64,000 nt of DNA from Heterostelium album PN500 (Eukaryota; Evosea; Eumycetozoa; Acytosteliales; Acytosteliaceae): positions 62,001 to 126,000 of the forward strand of contig NW_008805064.1 in NCBI RefSeq assembly GCF_000004825.1, in the 5' to 3' direction. Numbering within the stretch: the stretch's first letter is position 1; the number at the start of each line of letters is the position of its first letter. A model generated the notes under the pieces. It was given only the letters and a program-made list of their open reading frames with translations, made no database searches and was not told the DNA's origin. The position numbers were made by a program, and so were the translations under genes. This document shows, piece by piece, positions 41,843-54,515 of the stretch.

Positions 41843-42103
41843 ATGATGTCCAATCAACTTACTAAGCAATCTTCGATAAATGAAATCGCTTCCCTCTTGT
41901 TCCTTCCAAATGACCATCCATTTCGAAAATTTTTAGAAGAAACACACTTTATTGGCAGCTATCTTTTAACATCAAGCCTAACATTAAGAAATATTCCTCA
42001 ACATTTCCCAAAAATCCCTCTTCCGTTGGCAATGATGCTATATGATCTCAGAAGAGAAACTCTTGACAAACAATCAACAACAGTCAACAATTCCAACAAT
42101 TAG
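41843..42103 (+). CDS. Small protein with SAM-like helical segment (86 aa), uncertain
   Basis: ATG ATG at 41843 opens 86 residues ending in TAG. The middle (SLLFLPNDHPFRKFLEETHF, SLTLRNIPQHF, PLPLAMMLYDLRRE) is helical, with spacing loosely like a SAM domain. The tail is Thr/Asn/Gln-rich. It could be a small gene or a fragment of a larger one; there is no neighbouring exon that joins it. Confidence 0.4.
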   Translation: MMSNQLTKQSSINEIASLLFLPNDHPFRKFLEETHFIGSYLLTSSLTLRNIPQHFPKIPLPLAMMLYDLRRETLDKQSTTVNNSNN

Positions 42104-42510
42104 AAAAAGGAGATTCTTGGCTATAAATAAACTATAGTTCTATCATTTTTTTTAGTATTTTTTTTTTTTTTTATTATTTACAAAAGAGTTATAACCCAAT
42201 ATTATTAATAAATATTTATTTTTATACATTTGCTTTTATATGATCAGCTATCTACTTTTTTAATTGCAACCACTACTCTTATTAAACAAAGAGTTCAATA
42301 ATCCTCTACCTTTTCTAAAGATTTAATTAATTTAAGAATAAAAATTGATTATGTGATCACCAATTTATTAAAAATTTAATTTTTATTTTTATTTTTTCTT
42401 TCCCACCTTTTGTTGTGTTTGTGAATGAATTATTATTATTGTTATTTTTATTACTATCAGATAAGAAGTTAAGATAAGATATTAATGACAAAGTAAAGCA
42501 ATAGTTGATC
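42104..42510. promoter_or_regulatory. Upstream region of the Rab3GAP1 gene
   Basis: AT-rich; no gene seen. T run at 42152-42171. Confidence 0.35.
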
Positions 42511-45500
42511 ATGGTTAAAGTTAAAAGAAGTAAAAATGTATGTATTGTTTAACTTTATGTATAATTAAATTATATATATATTGATTATTTTATGAAAATG
42601 AAATGAAATGAATGATTTACTACACAGATTAATGTCAATGATGGTCATGATGATAGATTTGAAATTATAGATTTCACAGTTGCATCGGAATGGGAAAAGT
42701 TGATATCGAAACTAGAGAGTCTAATCAAGAAATGTAGAGCATCGAAGCAATCATCATCCGATGACTCTGTTACCTATCATTCACACACCTATCAATTCAT
42801 CTATGTTGTACCATCTACATCATCACAATTAAATAATGGTAAGTCAGTAATAGATCTAAAATATATTAGTATAATATCAATTTAATATAAACTAATTAGT
42901 TTTTTATATTATATCAATTATTATTTAAATAAAAGCATTTATGAATCCAAAGAATGATTTCGAGATATTCCCAAATACAAGTGGATCTACAACTTCAAGA
43001 AGAATGCATCAGCAAGAGAACTTCTTTCATTGGTTCGGTGTACAAGAGTATTTTGTATTGTTAGCACTAAAGGATACAGGTCCTGAGATATCAGAGTTAT
43101 CGACAATGCTATCGGCATTTACCATTGCTTTACACAATGAAAATTGGTATGTAGTTTTATTTATATATAAATGTTATTAAATTAAACTAATATATATATA
43201 TATATATTTATATAGTTATATACCAGGATTTGTTGGATTTGATGAGAAGAGATTAGAGAACTTTTTAGGTTATATGTTTATGCCTATAAAGAGAAACGGT
43301 GACGATCATTTCATTGTTAAACTTGCAACTGAATCGATCTCTACCAATACTCTTAATGCTCATCAGAATATCGCTGAATCTATTGAGAAGCAACTAAAGA
43401 TATTCTATTCAAAATTAGTATGTAGAGATTTAGTTATAATTATTTAGTGTATATTATATTAACTATTAGTTAATTTAGACAACTGAACCAGACGACAGAA
43501 ATTGGGATCAATTCTTATCGCTTTCGACCATATCATCAAAGTATACCTATATTAGAAATGATTGGAATGAGAATGAGTGGAGATATATCGATGATGAGAC
43601 ACCATCCGTTCAGTTAACCGCTTCTGGAAACACAATTGATAATCAACAACAACAGCAACAACAACATAAATCAGTTTCAGACGACAGCGACGATGAAGAT
43701 GATATAAGATCACCGAAAGTATTAGAAAGTGATTTATTTAGATGGGGATATCCAATGGATCCAATTGAACGTAAGTTGTTATGTTATTTGTTGTTGTTAT
43801 TAAACTCTATAGTAATATTAACGAATAACACATTATTATAGAGTTACAATTATGCGTTATGTATCCACCTTTGGCTAGTATTCATGTATTAGAGAATCAG
43901 CTTGAGAATATTCAAACAAAGAGTTGGTTTATTAAGGCTGTTTTTAGAAAGTCACATGGCTCGCTGTTCCAGTTGTCACTCGGAATCATGAACGTATTTA
44001 ATACAATGATCGAATCATTAAAGTCAGAGTCAATCTATCAGGTTCTCACAGATTACAATATAAAGAATAGATATACATTATCTAATAACTCTGCACATAT
44101 GTCTGGCGATCAATCATCAACTAGTTTATCACCTCAATCAACATCATCATCTTTAAGATATAGTAATGAACAACAACAACTACATGATAATAACAACAAC
44201 AATAATAATAATAACAACAACATTCAAAGTAATAGTAGTAATCCAAGTTTAATTAGAACGGTTGGTTCATTAACAAAGTCATTGGCATCATCGCTGAATG
44301 CACCACTGATTCCAACCGAACGTGAAATCGATTTGGTATTGAGAGATCTCTTCTTTGAGAAGCGAGACATCAACGATCCAAAGCGTTTCAATAATATTCC
44401 AGAGGATATATTAAATGCACAACCATTACCAAAAGTAAGTAGCTTTATTTAGTTAGTTTGTTTTTATTAATATATAGTTAAATTAATATATTTTTTCAAT
44501 ACATTCAGAGTACATTTGTAAAAAGAGCACCAGTTGATTCATTATTCTTTTCATTTTGTTTTGTTTGTCTTAATCTACAGAGTTTGGTAGGAGTATTGGT
44601 GTTTTGGTCAGAGTTTGTAGAGGAGATTAAATGGCATTGGGAACATTCACTTCCAATCCCAAGAACATTCAATTCTGATCAGATTAATATGAATCACACT
44701 TTGGTCTATCAAAAAATGCAAATGGTAAGTGAAAAAATTAATATATTTTTATTTAAAGAAAAGATTAGTTAGCTAATTATTACTTATTATTTATTATTAT
44801 TATTAGATCAATTATTGTATTTCAAGAAAAGTTAAACAAAGAAGATATGGAAAGAAAAAAGAAGAATCACCAAAGACTACATATAAAGCTCAGCAAAATG
44901 AAGGTTGGGATGATGGTGATTTAGATTTAGATCATATTCCAGATCCAGAAAGTGAAGTTAATAATAATAATAACAATAATAATAGTGATGATGATACTAC
45001 TCCACCTCAACAGGTATTGAAAGGTCAATATCTTTTGTATCACGATCGTGAGATTGTTATTCCGGAAACACAGGATATCGGTCCGATGACAGATGACATG
45101 GTGAACGAGCAACTCGAGGAACTGATACAGTTGGGTGACACACCGGAAGCCAATGAGCTGAGAATGAAGAAACAGACACCGTCGTTGCTCTCTGACATGC
45201 AGTCGTTCAAATACGCCAACAAGGGCTGTGTATTTGAGGATTTCGTACGTTGGCACTCGAAGCGCGATTGGATAGCGACAAAGGAGGAGGATAGCAATCA
45301 GAGTGTCGCTACACCACCTTTGGACCCGGTGGTCGAGGGCATCGTTGACGAGTTTGGTATTATCGAGGGTGGCGATGTAGGTGACGATGAATCCAACGGT
45401 AGAACGCGTGGTGTTGGTTTCGGAAGAGACGGATATCTCAGTTCGAGAATGACACGTCAGAACCTCTGGCGAAAGACATGGAAAGAAGCCGTTGCATTGC

Positions 45501-46272
45501 CAATCGAAGAACAACCGCCACTCTTTGATTATATCAAACAAGCAGAGCGAGCCATTAGCTACCTCGAGAATATTCATCCATCAGAGTTGATCCATCAAAT
45601 CATTTCGGTGCTGCTCACTTCCATTCTCACAATATTCACCAATGAGAAATCGACTTCACGTCTACCACCAGAATATTGTCTAGGTATGAATCCAAAGTAT
45701 ACGAAACCACTCATCGATAGGTATTTCGATACAATGAATCAACTTTGGCCAACCAATACTCCAAATGAAATGTAAATATGATAATAATTGAAAGTAGAAC
45801 AATATAATATAACTAATATCTATTAATTTTTTAAAAACTATTTTAGTAAAAAGAGTGATTTCGAACCATTATTTAAGAGTATACAAGATATTGAAAATAA
45901 TGTATCTAAATTAACATCTTTAAAGTCAAAGGTATATTTATTTATTTATTTTTTAAAAAAAATATTATATTTATTAACTTCAAATTTGTTATATTATTTT
46001 AGTTTAAACATTTAGATAGAGTAATTTCACAACTTTATACAAATGGATTCAGTGATGTTAAACCAAATGAATTCCAATTGATCAATGATTTGATATTCGG
46101 AGAGTACGATGATGCGACAACAGTCAAACCTCATGCCAGAGAATATATCACAAGAAGCTATGCACCAAGACCATTTAGAGATTCACAAACTATGCCACAT
46201 AGAATGTACACTTGTCTGTCACAGTATGAATGCCGTGTTTCTACTGTAATCTCTGAAGAAGATCAAAGTTAA
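42511..46272 (+). CDS. rab3gap1: Rab3 GTPase-activating protein catalytic subunit (RAB3GAP1 homologue, 1023 aa)
   Basis: Ten exons join in phase: 42511-42537, 42628-42838, 42936-43146, 43216-43417, 43479-43770, 43842-44434, 44509-44724, 44807-45771, 45847-45931 and 46003-46272, giving 1023 residues (human 981). Family marks are FEIIDFTVASEWEKLI at the N-terminus, KRAPVDSLFFSFCF then VFWSEFVEEIKWHWEH, the Rab3GAP signature KYANKGCVFEDFVRWHSKRDW, and GYLSSRMTRQNLWRKTWKEA followed by QAERAISYLENIHPSEL. Asn/Gln tracts mark dictyostelid insertions. In animals the protein pairs with RAB3GAP2, acts as GAP for Rab3 and GEF for Rab18, and works in membrane traffic, lipid droplets and autophagy. The last stop is TAA at 46272. 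The SIS gene is convergent, 160 bp away. Confidence 0.93.
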
Positions 46273-46432
46273 TTAATTTTGTAAATATAAATAAAATTGT
46301 TGAAAAATGAAACTTGATTATAATATAATATTTTTTATTTATTTAAAATTATTTACTATTCAAAATAAGAATGTGTGATTGAATGAATCATTTAAATGGA
46401 AAATGAAAACAATGTGAGTGTGATAGAGAATT

Positions 46433-47681
46433 CTACTTAGCGAGACGACAAACTCTATAGGCGTCACAATACAAGGGTTGATCAGTACGATTGGTATCTG
46501 GATTGGTGTTTCTCACCAATGACAAATGGTAAGTTAACAACTGTAGACATCCAAGATTGGTGAAGACTGTTATTGCTTCTGGTACATTAACTAACTTGAT
46601 GATATTATCAACGCCTACAAGAGAATCTACTTTTGAATCATCTTTGGTTGTAATTATTGATACTTTTGCACCAACATGTTTTGCTACCTCTATAAAATGA
46701 GATATTAATATATATATCACATAGAAATAACAATAAAATTAACTTACTCAGGATTTCAATTGATCTTTCTACACCATAGATATCTGGTGTGATTATGGCA
46801 GTTAACGATGTCTTTTTATCAATGGCCGGGAAGCTGCTATGAATAAACTGTTCCAATTGATAACCTTCAGCAATGACATGAGCTGCTCTCTTTATCCTTA
46901 AACCAGCTTCGTAACAGTTGCCAATGTTTGCGGTGTATCCTACAAATGGAAGATATGAACAATCTTGGACGGATACAGCCCATTTCTTGTAGGGTGTTTC
47001 ATCGGCGATCACACACTCAAAGTATTCTGGAACTTTAGCGAGATTCTCAGTGTCGAGCAAGATAGCTGTTTCGTTTTTGTTCTTCAAACCAAGTTTGACA
47101 GCGAGAATAAAAGTTACATAGTTTGCACAGGTATGGGTAACTGTGAATGCCATCGATTTATCAGCATGCGAGGTACCTATGATCACATCGATCGAATCGA
47201 TAAGGAGAGTGTCATTCTCTACACCTTGAACAGGTACAGTACTACTGGTGAGAATGCTATCGAGACTGGTTACAAGTACAACATAGGACTTGGCTTTCTT
47301 TGCAATTCTGATTGCAGCATTGGTATATTTCTTACCACCGAGATGAGAGAATAAAATAACTGCAGCAGATTCATCCAACTTTGGTTGCTTTTGAAGGAAA
47401 TCTAAACTGTTCCAAGCGACCACTCTCTTGGCATCAGAATCAGAAATACCACAACCACCGATCGATTCCAAGAAATATTGAGTGTTAAGAACAGTGTGCC
47501 ATGAAGAGCCAGATCCAACTAAATGGATAGATTTGTATTTGGTTGAATACAATTCAGTGGCGAGTGTCTCTAGCTTTGTAAGTTCTTCAGTATAGACCCT
47601 TCTTAAAGCAGTTGGTGTTCCTTGAATCATATCATACATATAATATGGATGTTCATTCTTATTATTATTATTTGCTTCCAT
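46433..47681 (-). CDS. Two-SIS-domain sugar isomerase/deaminase-like protein (396 aa)
   Basis: Exon 1 (47681-46748) and exon 2 (46689-46433) join in phase across a 58-bp GTAAGT..TAG intron. The protein lacks the N-terminal glutaminase of GFAT. SIS domain 1 begins with IHLVGSGSSWHTVLNTQYF and includes VILFSHLGGKKYTNAAIRIA. SIS domain 2 has VGYTANIGNCYEAGLRIKRA and EGYQLEQFIHSSFPAI (the E-x-x-H pattern of the aldose-ketose active site). Proteins of this shape act as glucosamine-6-phosphate deaminases (NagB-II), AgaS-type enzymes or fructosamine deglycases on phosphorylated amino sugars in the cytosol. Which substrate applies here cannot be told from sequence by eye. Confidence 0.85.
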
Positions 47682-48062
47682 TTTTTAATAATAGTTACTA
47701 TTACAAAGAAATTTGAAATAAAAATTGGTTATTTAATCATTCTTTTATAATAAGTCCTTTTTCAACATTAAATTATTAATGTTAGATAATTATTAAAAAT
47801 TCATAGGGTATTGGGTTAAACTGAAAAAGAGTTGTAAAATGGACACCGATTTTTTTTGATCATGCTAACACAAAAAAAAGGAAGACAAATTATTTTGGAT
47901 GTTGGGTTTTAAATTAGTAAATATCTCTTTTATTTGACAAGTTGCTAAAGGGAATTATAATTAATAGTTTTGACACTTTATGGATTAATTTATTTGAAAA
48001 TTTATAAAGATAGATTTTATATATCTTTGTAAATAAAATTAATTTTTTTAATAAATATTAAA
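47682..48062. other. Intergenic, nothing recognised
   Basis: Promoter side of the SIS gene and 3' side of the CBM49 gene; AT-rich, no open frame. Confidence 0.4.
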
Positions 48063-49033
48063 TTATTTAGCAACTTCAACATAGACAACCTTGAAGCTGA
48101 CTGGTCCTCTTTGACTGACACATCCAACAGTGAACTCAGTACCCTTTGGGAAATCTTTCATGTTGTTTGGAAGAGTCCATCTATCACCTGGGTTCTCTTG
48201 GCAACCCCAGATGTCCTTTTTGTCACGTGGCAAGAAGTAACCCTTTTCAAACTCGACCTTCTTGAATGTCTTTCCAGAGGTGTTCTTAAAGGTGACGGCA
48301 TATTGTTGGTACTCTACACCGTTTTGGTTCCAACGGGTTGGTGTCTCGACTACCTTGACAGAGATACAGTCGGCAGCGTTACAAACCGATGTTGGCAATG
48401 TCTTTTTGAATGGATCGCTTGGACAACGCTTGATAACCTCAACGTCATCGATGTATACTCTTGCCTGTAAGTCTTGACCGTGAGTAAGGATTTGGATACC
48501 ATCATAGAATCCTGGCTCCAAGAGATCCAAATTAACAACAGCCTGTGCCCATTGTGATGCAGGGACATCAGAGCAATTGACCAAAATCGATTGTGGACCC
48601 CAGAGGAAGTAGTCACGTGTCACTGCAACCTTGTTCGATGTCAAACGAACGTATATTTTTTGATTACCAACACCACCACCATGGACCCATAGACTTACCA
48701 TTGAATGCTATTTTATTTTTAAATAACAATATTAATAGCTATTTAAAATATATATTTTTTTAAAGTTAATTTACTTACTCTTGATGGATCGATTGGAGTT
48801 TGTAAATTGAAATACAATCCTTCGTAGTTTCTTGGGACAAAAGAGAATGAATGAGTTCCAGAGTGAACTGGTGTGGTGCAGTTGAACATTCTTGATCCAG
48901 CCCATGACCAATCTCTTGTGGTGACATGGAGAGAATCACGGAAAATGGCTTGGTCAAGTCCGTCAGCACAACGGAATGCACTGGCAAGCTGAATGCTTGC
49001 AACAGCAATTACAAGTAGTAATAGTAATTTCAT
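48063..49033 (-). CDS. Secreted protein with C-terminal CBM49 cellulose-binding domain (299 aa)
   Basis: Exon 1 49033-48779 and exon 2 48707-48063 join in phase across a 71-bp intron. A clear signal peptide (MKLLLLLVIAVASIQLASA) precedes FRCADGLDQAIF. Residues about 20-180 form a jelly-roll-like domain rich in Trp and Tyr (TRDWSWAGSRMFNC, YFLWGPQSILVNC, ARVYIDDVEVIKR). Residues about 200-299 match CBM49: ISVKVVETPTRWNQNG, YQQYAVTFKNTSGKTFKKVE, IWG, and WTLPNN before a Gly/Cys strand. CBM49 modules bind crystalline cellulose and occur in Dictyostelium spore-coat and stalk proteins. It probably acts in the slime sheath, stalk or spore wall. The C/G-richer codon use fits high expression. Confidence 0.88.
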
Positions 49034-49987
49034 AATGTAATGTTATAGGTGTTGTTGTTACAATGTTGTTTTTTATTCAACTGATTTGTTTTGATTCCTG
49101 TTGGATTCAATCTATTTATATTTTTCCATTACTCTCTCTGCTCAGTCTTGTTATTTGAGTAGTGCTACGAGTTTTACAATCTACGAAAAGAGTAAAAAGT
49201 ATAAAAAATACTTATATCATATCATATCATATCCTATACATTCATTTTATAGAATCTATAAGATCAAAAAAAAAAAACCACTAATAATAATAATATCATC
49301 ATTCTTTAAAAGCTTGGGGTGGAGAAAACAAAGTAGAGTGATTGAGTGGATTGGGTATTATTTTTTTATCGATTTAAATTATATTATATTCTACTACTAT
49401 TTGAGTAGTGATGGTTGTGTATAACAATATTGGAAACGCCAAAAACGAAAAATGCCTCTTACCCTTTTAATTTTTATTTTTATAATAAAATATTTGTTAT
49501 TTACAAAAAAACTAACTAATCTCTGACTAAATAAAATATAAATTAATCTATTGAATTATCTTAAACATTGTAGTTTTACAAATGATAAATATATTTATCT
49601 TTTATGTGTATTAATTTTATTCTATCTTATCAACCCACAATCGGTATTAAAAAATTAAAATGATCACGAAATTTTTTTTTGGGTGTTAATTATTAATCAT
49701 TAAATTGCATTAAAACTCCGTAGAATCAAAAAGAAATAATTAATAGTAGTAGAATACGATCAATGTTATCTCGATCTAATATAACAGTATTCTCAAATCA
49801 TAAGATAAATTGAATGTCTTTGATTTAGTTTAAATTCATTGTAATAATATAAATAGATTGATTTAATATTTATTAATCAAAAGTATTATCATTATTATGT
49901 ATGTACATTGATTGATTGATTGATTGTGGAAGGAAAATGAATTTCTTGTGTATGTCCATTCTTGTGTTGCCCAGTTCAGTCCTCATT
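49034..49987. other. 0.95-kb gene-poor spacer
   Basis: Upstream of the CBM49 gene and downstream of the SNM1 stop. It contains direct ATCAT repeats (49220-49232: ATATCATATCATATC) and TGATTGATTGATTG (49909-49924). No exon chain was found. A plus-strand open frame at 49962-50276 is only the antisense of SNM1 exon 4. Confidence 0.4.
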
Positions 49988-52780
49988 TTATTTTTTGTTT
50001 CCTTTAGAAAACAAAGTGTTTGTACATCTTTGGAAGAAATTTGTTATTATTGATTGTGTTAATGGTTTATCATTATTATTGTTATTATTATTGTTATTGT
50101 TGTTATTATTTTCATCTATGCAAACTAATGCATTAGAAGGTGTGGAAGTAGAAGAAGAAGAAGAAGAAGAGGATGGTGGTTTATCTGATATAAGCGAAAT
50201 TGGTTTTGTTGTTATTGTTGTAGTCGTTGACTTATGTTTCTTACTTGGTTGTTTTTGGAGTTGTAATGTCTTTTGACTGTTTGGAGATGTTTTATTCTTT
50301 TTCGTATCTGTTGTTGTTGATGATGATGATGAAGCTGTTGTAGATTCTAGATATTAAATTTATTATTATTATAAATAAATAACATGTTAGAATGAAATTC
50401 AAAATATTAAATAAATTTAACATACTTATATCTGATTTTTTAGTAGTATTCTTACTATTATTACTATTTTTATTACTATTATTATTATTATTATTATTAC
50501 TTGATGACATAATTTGTTTCTCTATCCAACGTTGTTGACTTAAAAATACTGGGTCGTTTATATCAAATGTAAATGATTGATCATTTTCATTATCTATATT
50601 TATACTTTCTTGTTTGAGTTGTGACAGTGATGATGTCGTTGTTGTTGTTGTCGTTGTCTTTGATGTATTTGTTGTTTGTGATTGCGATGAAGATGATACA
50701 GATGTTTTGATATCATTATATATTACTAATTGATTGGATACCAAATCATCTTCATTCTTTACTTGTTTTTGTTGATCTATATCAGAATCATAATCAAATA
50801 GAGCATCTGATTGAAAATCCTCTTGTTTTAATTTAACTGTTGTCGATGTATTAGTTGTAGTAGTCGTCGAACCTACACCTAACCAAGACAAAATAGCTGA
50901 TGCAGTTGACTTATTATTATTATTACTATTACTATTACTTAATCTACCAAAATTACTATCTGTAGATGATCTATTAAAGAACGATGAAATAGACAACTGT
51001 TTTTTCTTACCATAGATCTCATCGAAATGACTTAGAATATTCTTTTTTTTTTTGATTTGATTAGTCAGTCATGAAACATTACTTTTCTTAATATTATAAT
51101 ATTAACTTACTTTAACTTTATATTCAGTATCACAATCTACTGTTGGTACAATTTCAGTAGGTCTAAATGTATCGATACATTGATAGAGTTCGTTGAAGCT
51201 GCTATGCTCAGAGTATGCAACCATGTAGATGGTTGCGGTTGCCCATCGCTTCACTGACTTTTTGGCTTGTGACCAACCGGTCGGACAGAAACCGATGACA
51301 CGATTGTAACGTCCGCCCGACTTCAACACCATTTCATTCATTCGATCCAACCGGATGAATGTCATAGCGATGGCGCGATAGCAACTCTCGTTCTCGTCGA
51401 GCGTGAACAGCTTATCGATGTCCAGATCTAAACAACTGAGAATCTGGTGTTTCTCTTTGCTCACGTGTATTCTCGTTTTCTGTCGTCGTGCCACCTCCAA
51501 CAATATCTTCTCCTTGCCAATCACGTACGTACCAAACAAGAAGAGTGTTCGTCCGTCGTTCTCTCGCGCCACTATATCGGCAACCTCTCGGACAATCTGT
51601 TGTTGCGGTGGAAACACGTACTGCGGATCACAAAACGTGTTGTCGAGATAGAGTCGCGTCAGCTTGATATCTCTCAACAGCGGATAGTCTGCCATTTTCG
51701 AATTGTAACGGAAATCACCGGTGTGCAGCGTGTACTCGCCGTCCACACAAAACAAAAACATCGCTGCACCCGGACAGTGATTGGCATCCAAGATCGCAAC
51801 ATTTACATTCTCGATCTTCATAAAGGTATTCCACGGCATCGCTTTAATATATTCACTGTCGACACCTAGTTTCGTGTAGACCAGCTTTCCTGTCTCGAAA
51901 GAGCAATAGATTGGTCCGAATTTCCATGTCTTTGTAATACCAGTGTAATGATCCGAATGAAAATGACTAAGAAAATAATGTTTATAATCTTCTGATTTAT
52001 ATTGAAAACCTGTTATATTATATTTCGATATATTAATATAACTATTTTGCAGATATATATAAGATTTAAATCTTTATTTTACTTACCATCAACTAAAAAG
52101 TTTGTTCCTTTAACAATTTTAAAAGATGGTGTAATACGCTTTGGTTTTGTTGATGTTGTTGTTGTTGTTGTTGCTTTTTTCGTTGTTGATTTAGGTGTTG
52201 ATTTACTCTTTGAGGTAGTTGATTTAGTTTGTTTGGATTTTGGTGTAGATGTTGATTTTGCCGTTGTTGATGTTGTACGTTTTCTACTTGATATCGATTT
52301 ATATTTTGAATTTGAATTTGATTGATCTACCGGTGGTATGTTTGGTAGTAAATCTTTATCTGCCAAGAAATCAAATTCAAAGTCATCATTGTCATCTTGT
52401 TGATTAGCAGGAGTGTCATCTGATGGTATATACATATCTAAACCTAAAGATTGCGATTGACTATCTAGTGGATCTACAACCTTGTCGACATTCTCCTCGT
52501 CTTCATTTTCATTTTCATTCCTGCTATGTGGCTTATCATCATCACTTAGATTATTATCGTTAAAGTCATCATAATCATCGTCCTCTCTATTTTCTTCTTC
52601 CTCTTCTTTTTGTTGTTGTTGTTGTTTTACTTCTTTATTATTTACACTATTATTTACATTATTATTATTATTTTTTTTAATATTATATTCATTCTCATCT
52701 ATATCTATATCCTTTGGTATTGATGTGGTAAATATATCGATATCGTCATCATCATCAAAAACATGTTTAAACTGATTCAT
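49988..52780 (-). CDS. dclre1a: SNM1/PSO2-family DNA cross-link repair nuclease (855 aa)
   Basis: Exons 52780-52087, 52009-51111, 51041-50426 and 50346-49988 join in phase to 855 residues. Exon 1 is acidic, Asn/Lys/Thr-rich and ends KGTNFLVDG, the usual lead-in to the nuclease. Exon 2 is the metallo-beta-lactamase/beta-CASP core: [13 protein letters not shown] (HxHxDH), [53 protein letters not shown] and [15 protein letters not shown]. All metal-binding motifs are present. Exons 3-4 give [18 protein letters not shown] and a long Ser/Thr/Asn tail with a final [11 protein letters not shown]1A/Pso2 is a 5'-3' exonuclease that clears interstrand cross-links. The long tail is lineage-specific. An E2F-like site lies 145-152 bp upstream. 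Confidence 0.93.
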
Positions 52781-53140
52781 AAATAAACGTTATATATGCT
52801 GTTTGCATATCTTTTTTTTAAAGTTGCTCATTAATTTTGTCGATCATAAAGTTCATGCTTTTTCAAAAATTTCTTGGAAATCGAAACTTGTTGAATTTTT
52901 AGCGCAGCACAACCACTGAATTAAGGCGGGAAGCTCTTAAAAAGTGAAAAATGCTCAAATAAAAAAAAATAGAAACTCATAATTAAAAAATTAAAAATAA
53001 AAATTTATTACAAAATGATCGTGGTTTATGAGAATTGACTATTTTGAGAATTAACAGATTTCTTTTGAGTATTAATTGTTCAATGAGATTTGATTAAATA
53101 TGTTTAAAACGTACAATAATTTATTTATAACAAATAATAA
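52781..53140. other. Intergenic around the SNM1 promoter
   Basis: Besides the E2F-like site there is TAGCGCAGC at about 52900-52908. No gene. Confidence 0.4.
52925..52932. promoter_or_regulatory. E2F-like site GGCGGGAA upstream of the SNM1 gene
   Basis: GGCGGGAA is the canonical E2F core and stands alone in A/T-rich DNA 145-152 bp upstream of the SNM1 ATG. S-phase control of a cross-link repair nuclease would make sense. Dictyostelids have E2F/Rb homologues. The link is inference. Confidence 0.45.
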
Positions 53141-53660
53141 TGACAGTAGAATCATTAAAAAGAAAGAAAAGTAATACAAAAGTGAAGAGAACAGCATTAG
53201 ACAACAAGATGTTAGCTTTTGCTGTTGAGGATCTTTTAACCTATGGAGTTTGGAGTTACTGATGATATTTGTAAAAATATAATATAACAAAGTCATCTGG
53301 ATACAGATATGCTAGACAGTTCATAGAAACTGGTGACATTAGAGTTGTACAGTAAGAAGAGAGGGCCTGTCAAAGGAAAGAGAACCAAGATAACTCCAAT
53401 GCTTCAGCAATTCATAATGGACAGAGTAGACTCTGAGCAATGCATCACTGGAGAGCAGCTAAAGAGAGATACAGGACCGTTTTCAGGTTTCAGTTGGGAA
53501 ATCTACAATGAACTTTAACTTTGTAAGTTTATAAATGACTCTGCATCACCAAAAAAGAAGAGAAAGACAACAAAGAATGTCAGTAAAGATGATGATGGTG
53601 ATGATGGTGATGATGATGACGATGATGGAGAGAATGATGATGGTGATGGTGACGAAATAA
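53141..53660 (+). mobile_element. Decayed transposase N-terminal (helix-turn-helix) fragment
   Basis: ATG at 53141 (MTVESLKRKKSNTKVKRTAL) and, after frame breaks, SSGYRYARQFIETGDIRVVQ, KKRGPVKGKRTKITPML and FIMDRVDSEQCITGEQL: the HTH arrangement of Tc1/mariner- or IS630-type transposases. It then runs into KKKRKTTKN and a GAT/GAC repeat coding poly-Asp (53588-53658). Several stops and frame changes; no catalytic part. Confidence 0.6.
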
Positions 53661-53829
53661 TAATAATAAAGGAAAGAAAAAATCAGCACCCAAACACGTG
53701 AAGCAACAACAACTAAATCAATACGTGGAAGAAGAAATAATAAATAAATCTAATTTTTTACCAACACATTAATCATTCATTTAAATACCTTGTCATTTAT
53801 TTAACATTTAAAATAGAGGTTTATAGTAA

Positions 53830-54515
53830 TAATAAAGTAGTTATATAACTCTACAATTTACCATATAAAAGATTCAAAAAGTTAGTTGGTGTATCAAAAA
53901 GTAGCATTGACATTATTCTAGATGAATACCTTGTTCATAATCCGTTGACCCATCCAAACTCCACTAAATTCCTACGACCATTGGATAGGATAATAATCAC
54001 AATGTTTCATATGAGACATTATACATCTGATATATTTACAGGATTTTTATTTAGGATCTCAAGAACAGCAGTTAATAGAGTTAAAATGGCCATGATTGAA
54101 TATTTATTCAGTAGAGTTTATACAAACGATATACCTCCTCCTCAACCTACATTGATAAATCGATACACACACTCTAACTCTAAACTTATAATTCTGATCT
54201 ATCAAAAAGAGAGATAGTTAAGTTTTATTTCTGTAACGATAATATTCTTGGTTCAGTGGATGGTACAGAAGTAAGAATTGAAAAGCCACTTGACTTAAGA
54301 TTGGATACATTGTTTTATTCAGCAAAGAAAAAGCAACATTCTTGGTAGAAGCAAAGTATTCAAATGTCTTTCTGAAATGTTTAGATACTCAGGTAGATTG
54401 AATGAAGATCAAACATGTAATCTAAATGACCACTATTGGAGAGCTGTTGTCTATGTTTATTTCGATATAGAAAGAACTTGTGAAAGAAGTATATTCTCTA
54501 AAATCAATTATTTAT
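53830..54515 (+). mobile_element. PIF/Harbinger-type (DDE_Tnp_4) transposase relic, plus strand
   Basis: A first block reads KKLVGVSKSSIDIILDEYLV, LRPLDRIIITMFHMRHYTSD and FRISRTAVNRV, the helix-turn-helix of HARBI1-like proteins. After a frame break come GSVDGTEVRIEKPLDLRLD and FYSAKKKQHSW (first catalytic Asp and GKK-type motif). The sequence then jumps to a C-terminal block, LNDHYWRAVVYVYFDIERTC. The middle with the second Asp and the Glu is deleted, so the transposase is dead. Confidence 0.75.

Noticed and set aside
44927-45577. 216-aa minus-strand frame
   Set aside because: It lies entirely antisense to Rab3GAP1 exon 8, which carries the family signature.
49962-50276. Leu-rich plus-strand protein with acidic tract
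   Set aside because: Antisense of the Asn/Ser tail in SNM1 exon 4, which is confirmed by splicing in phase.
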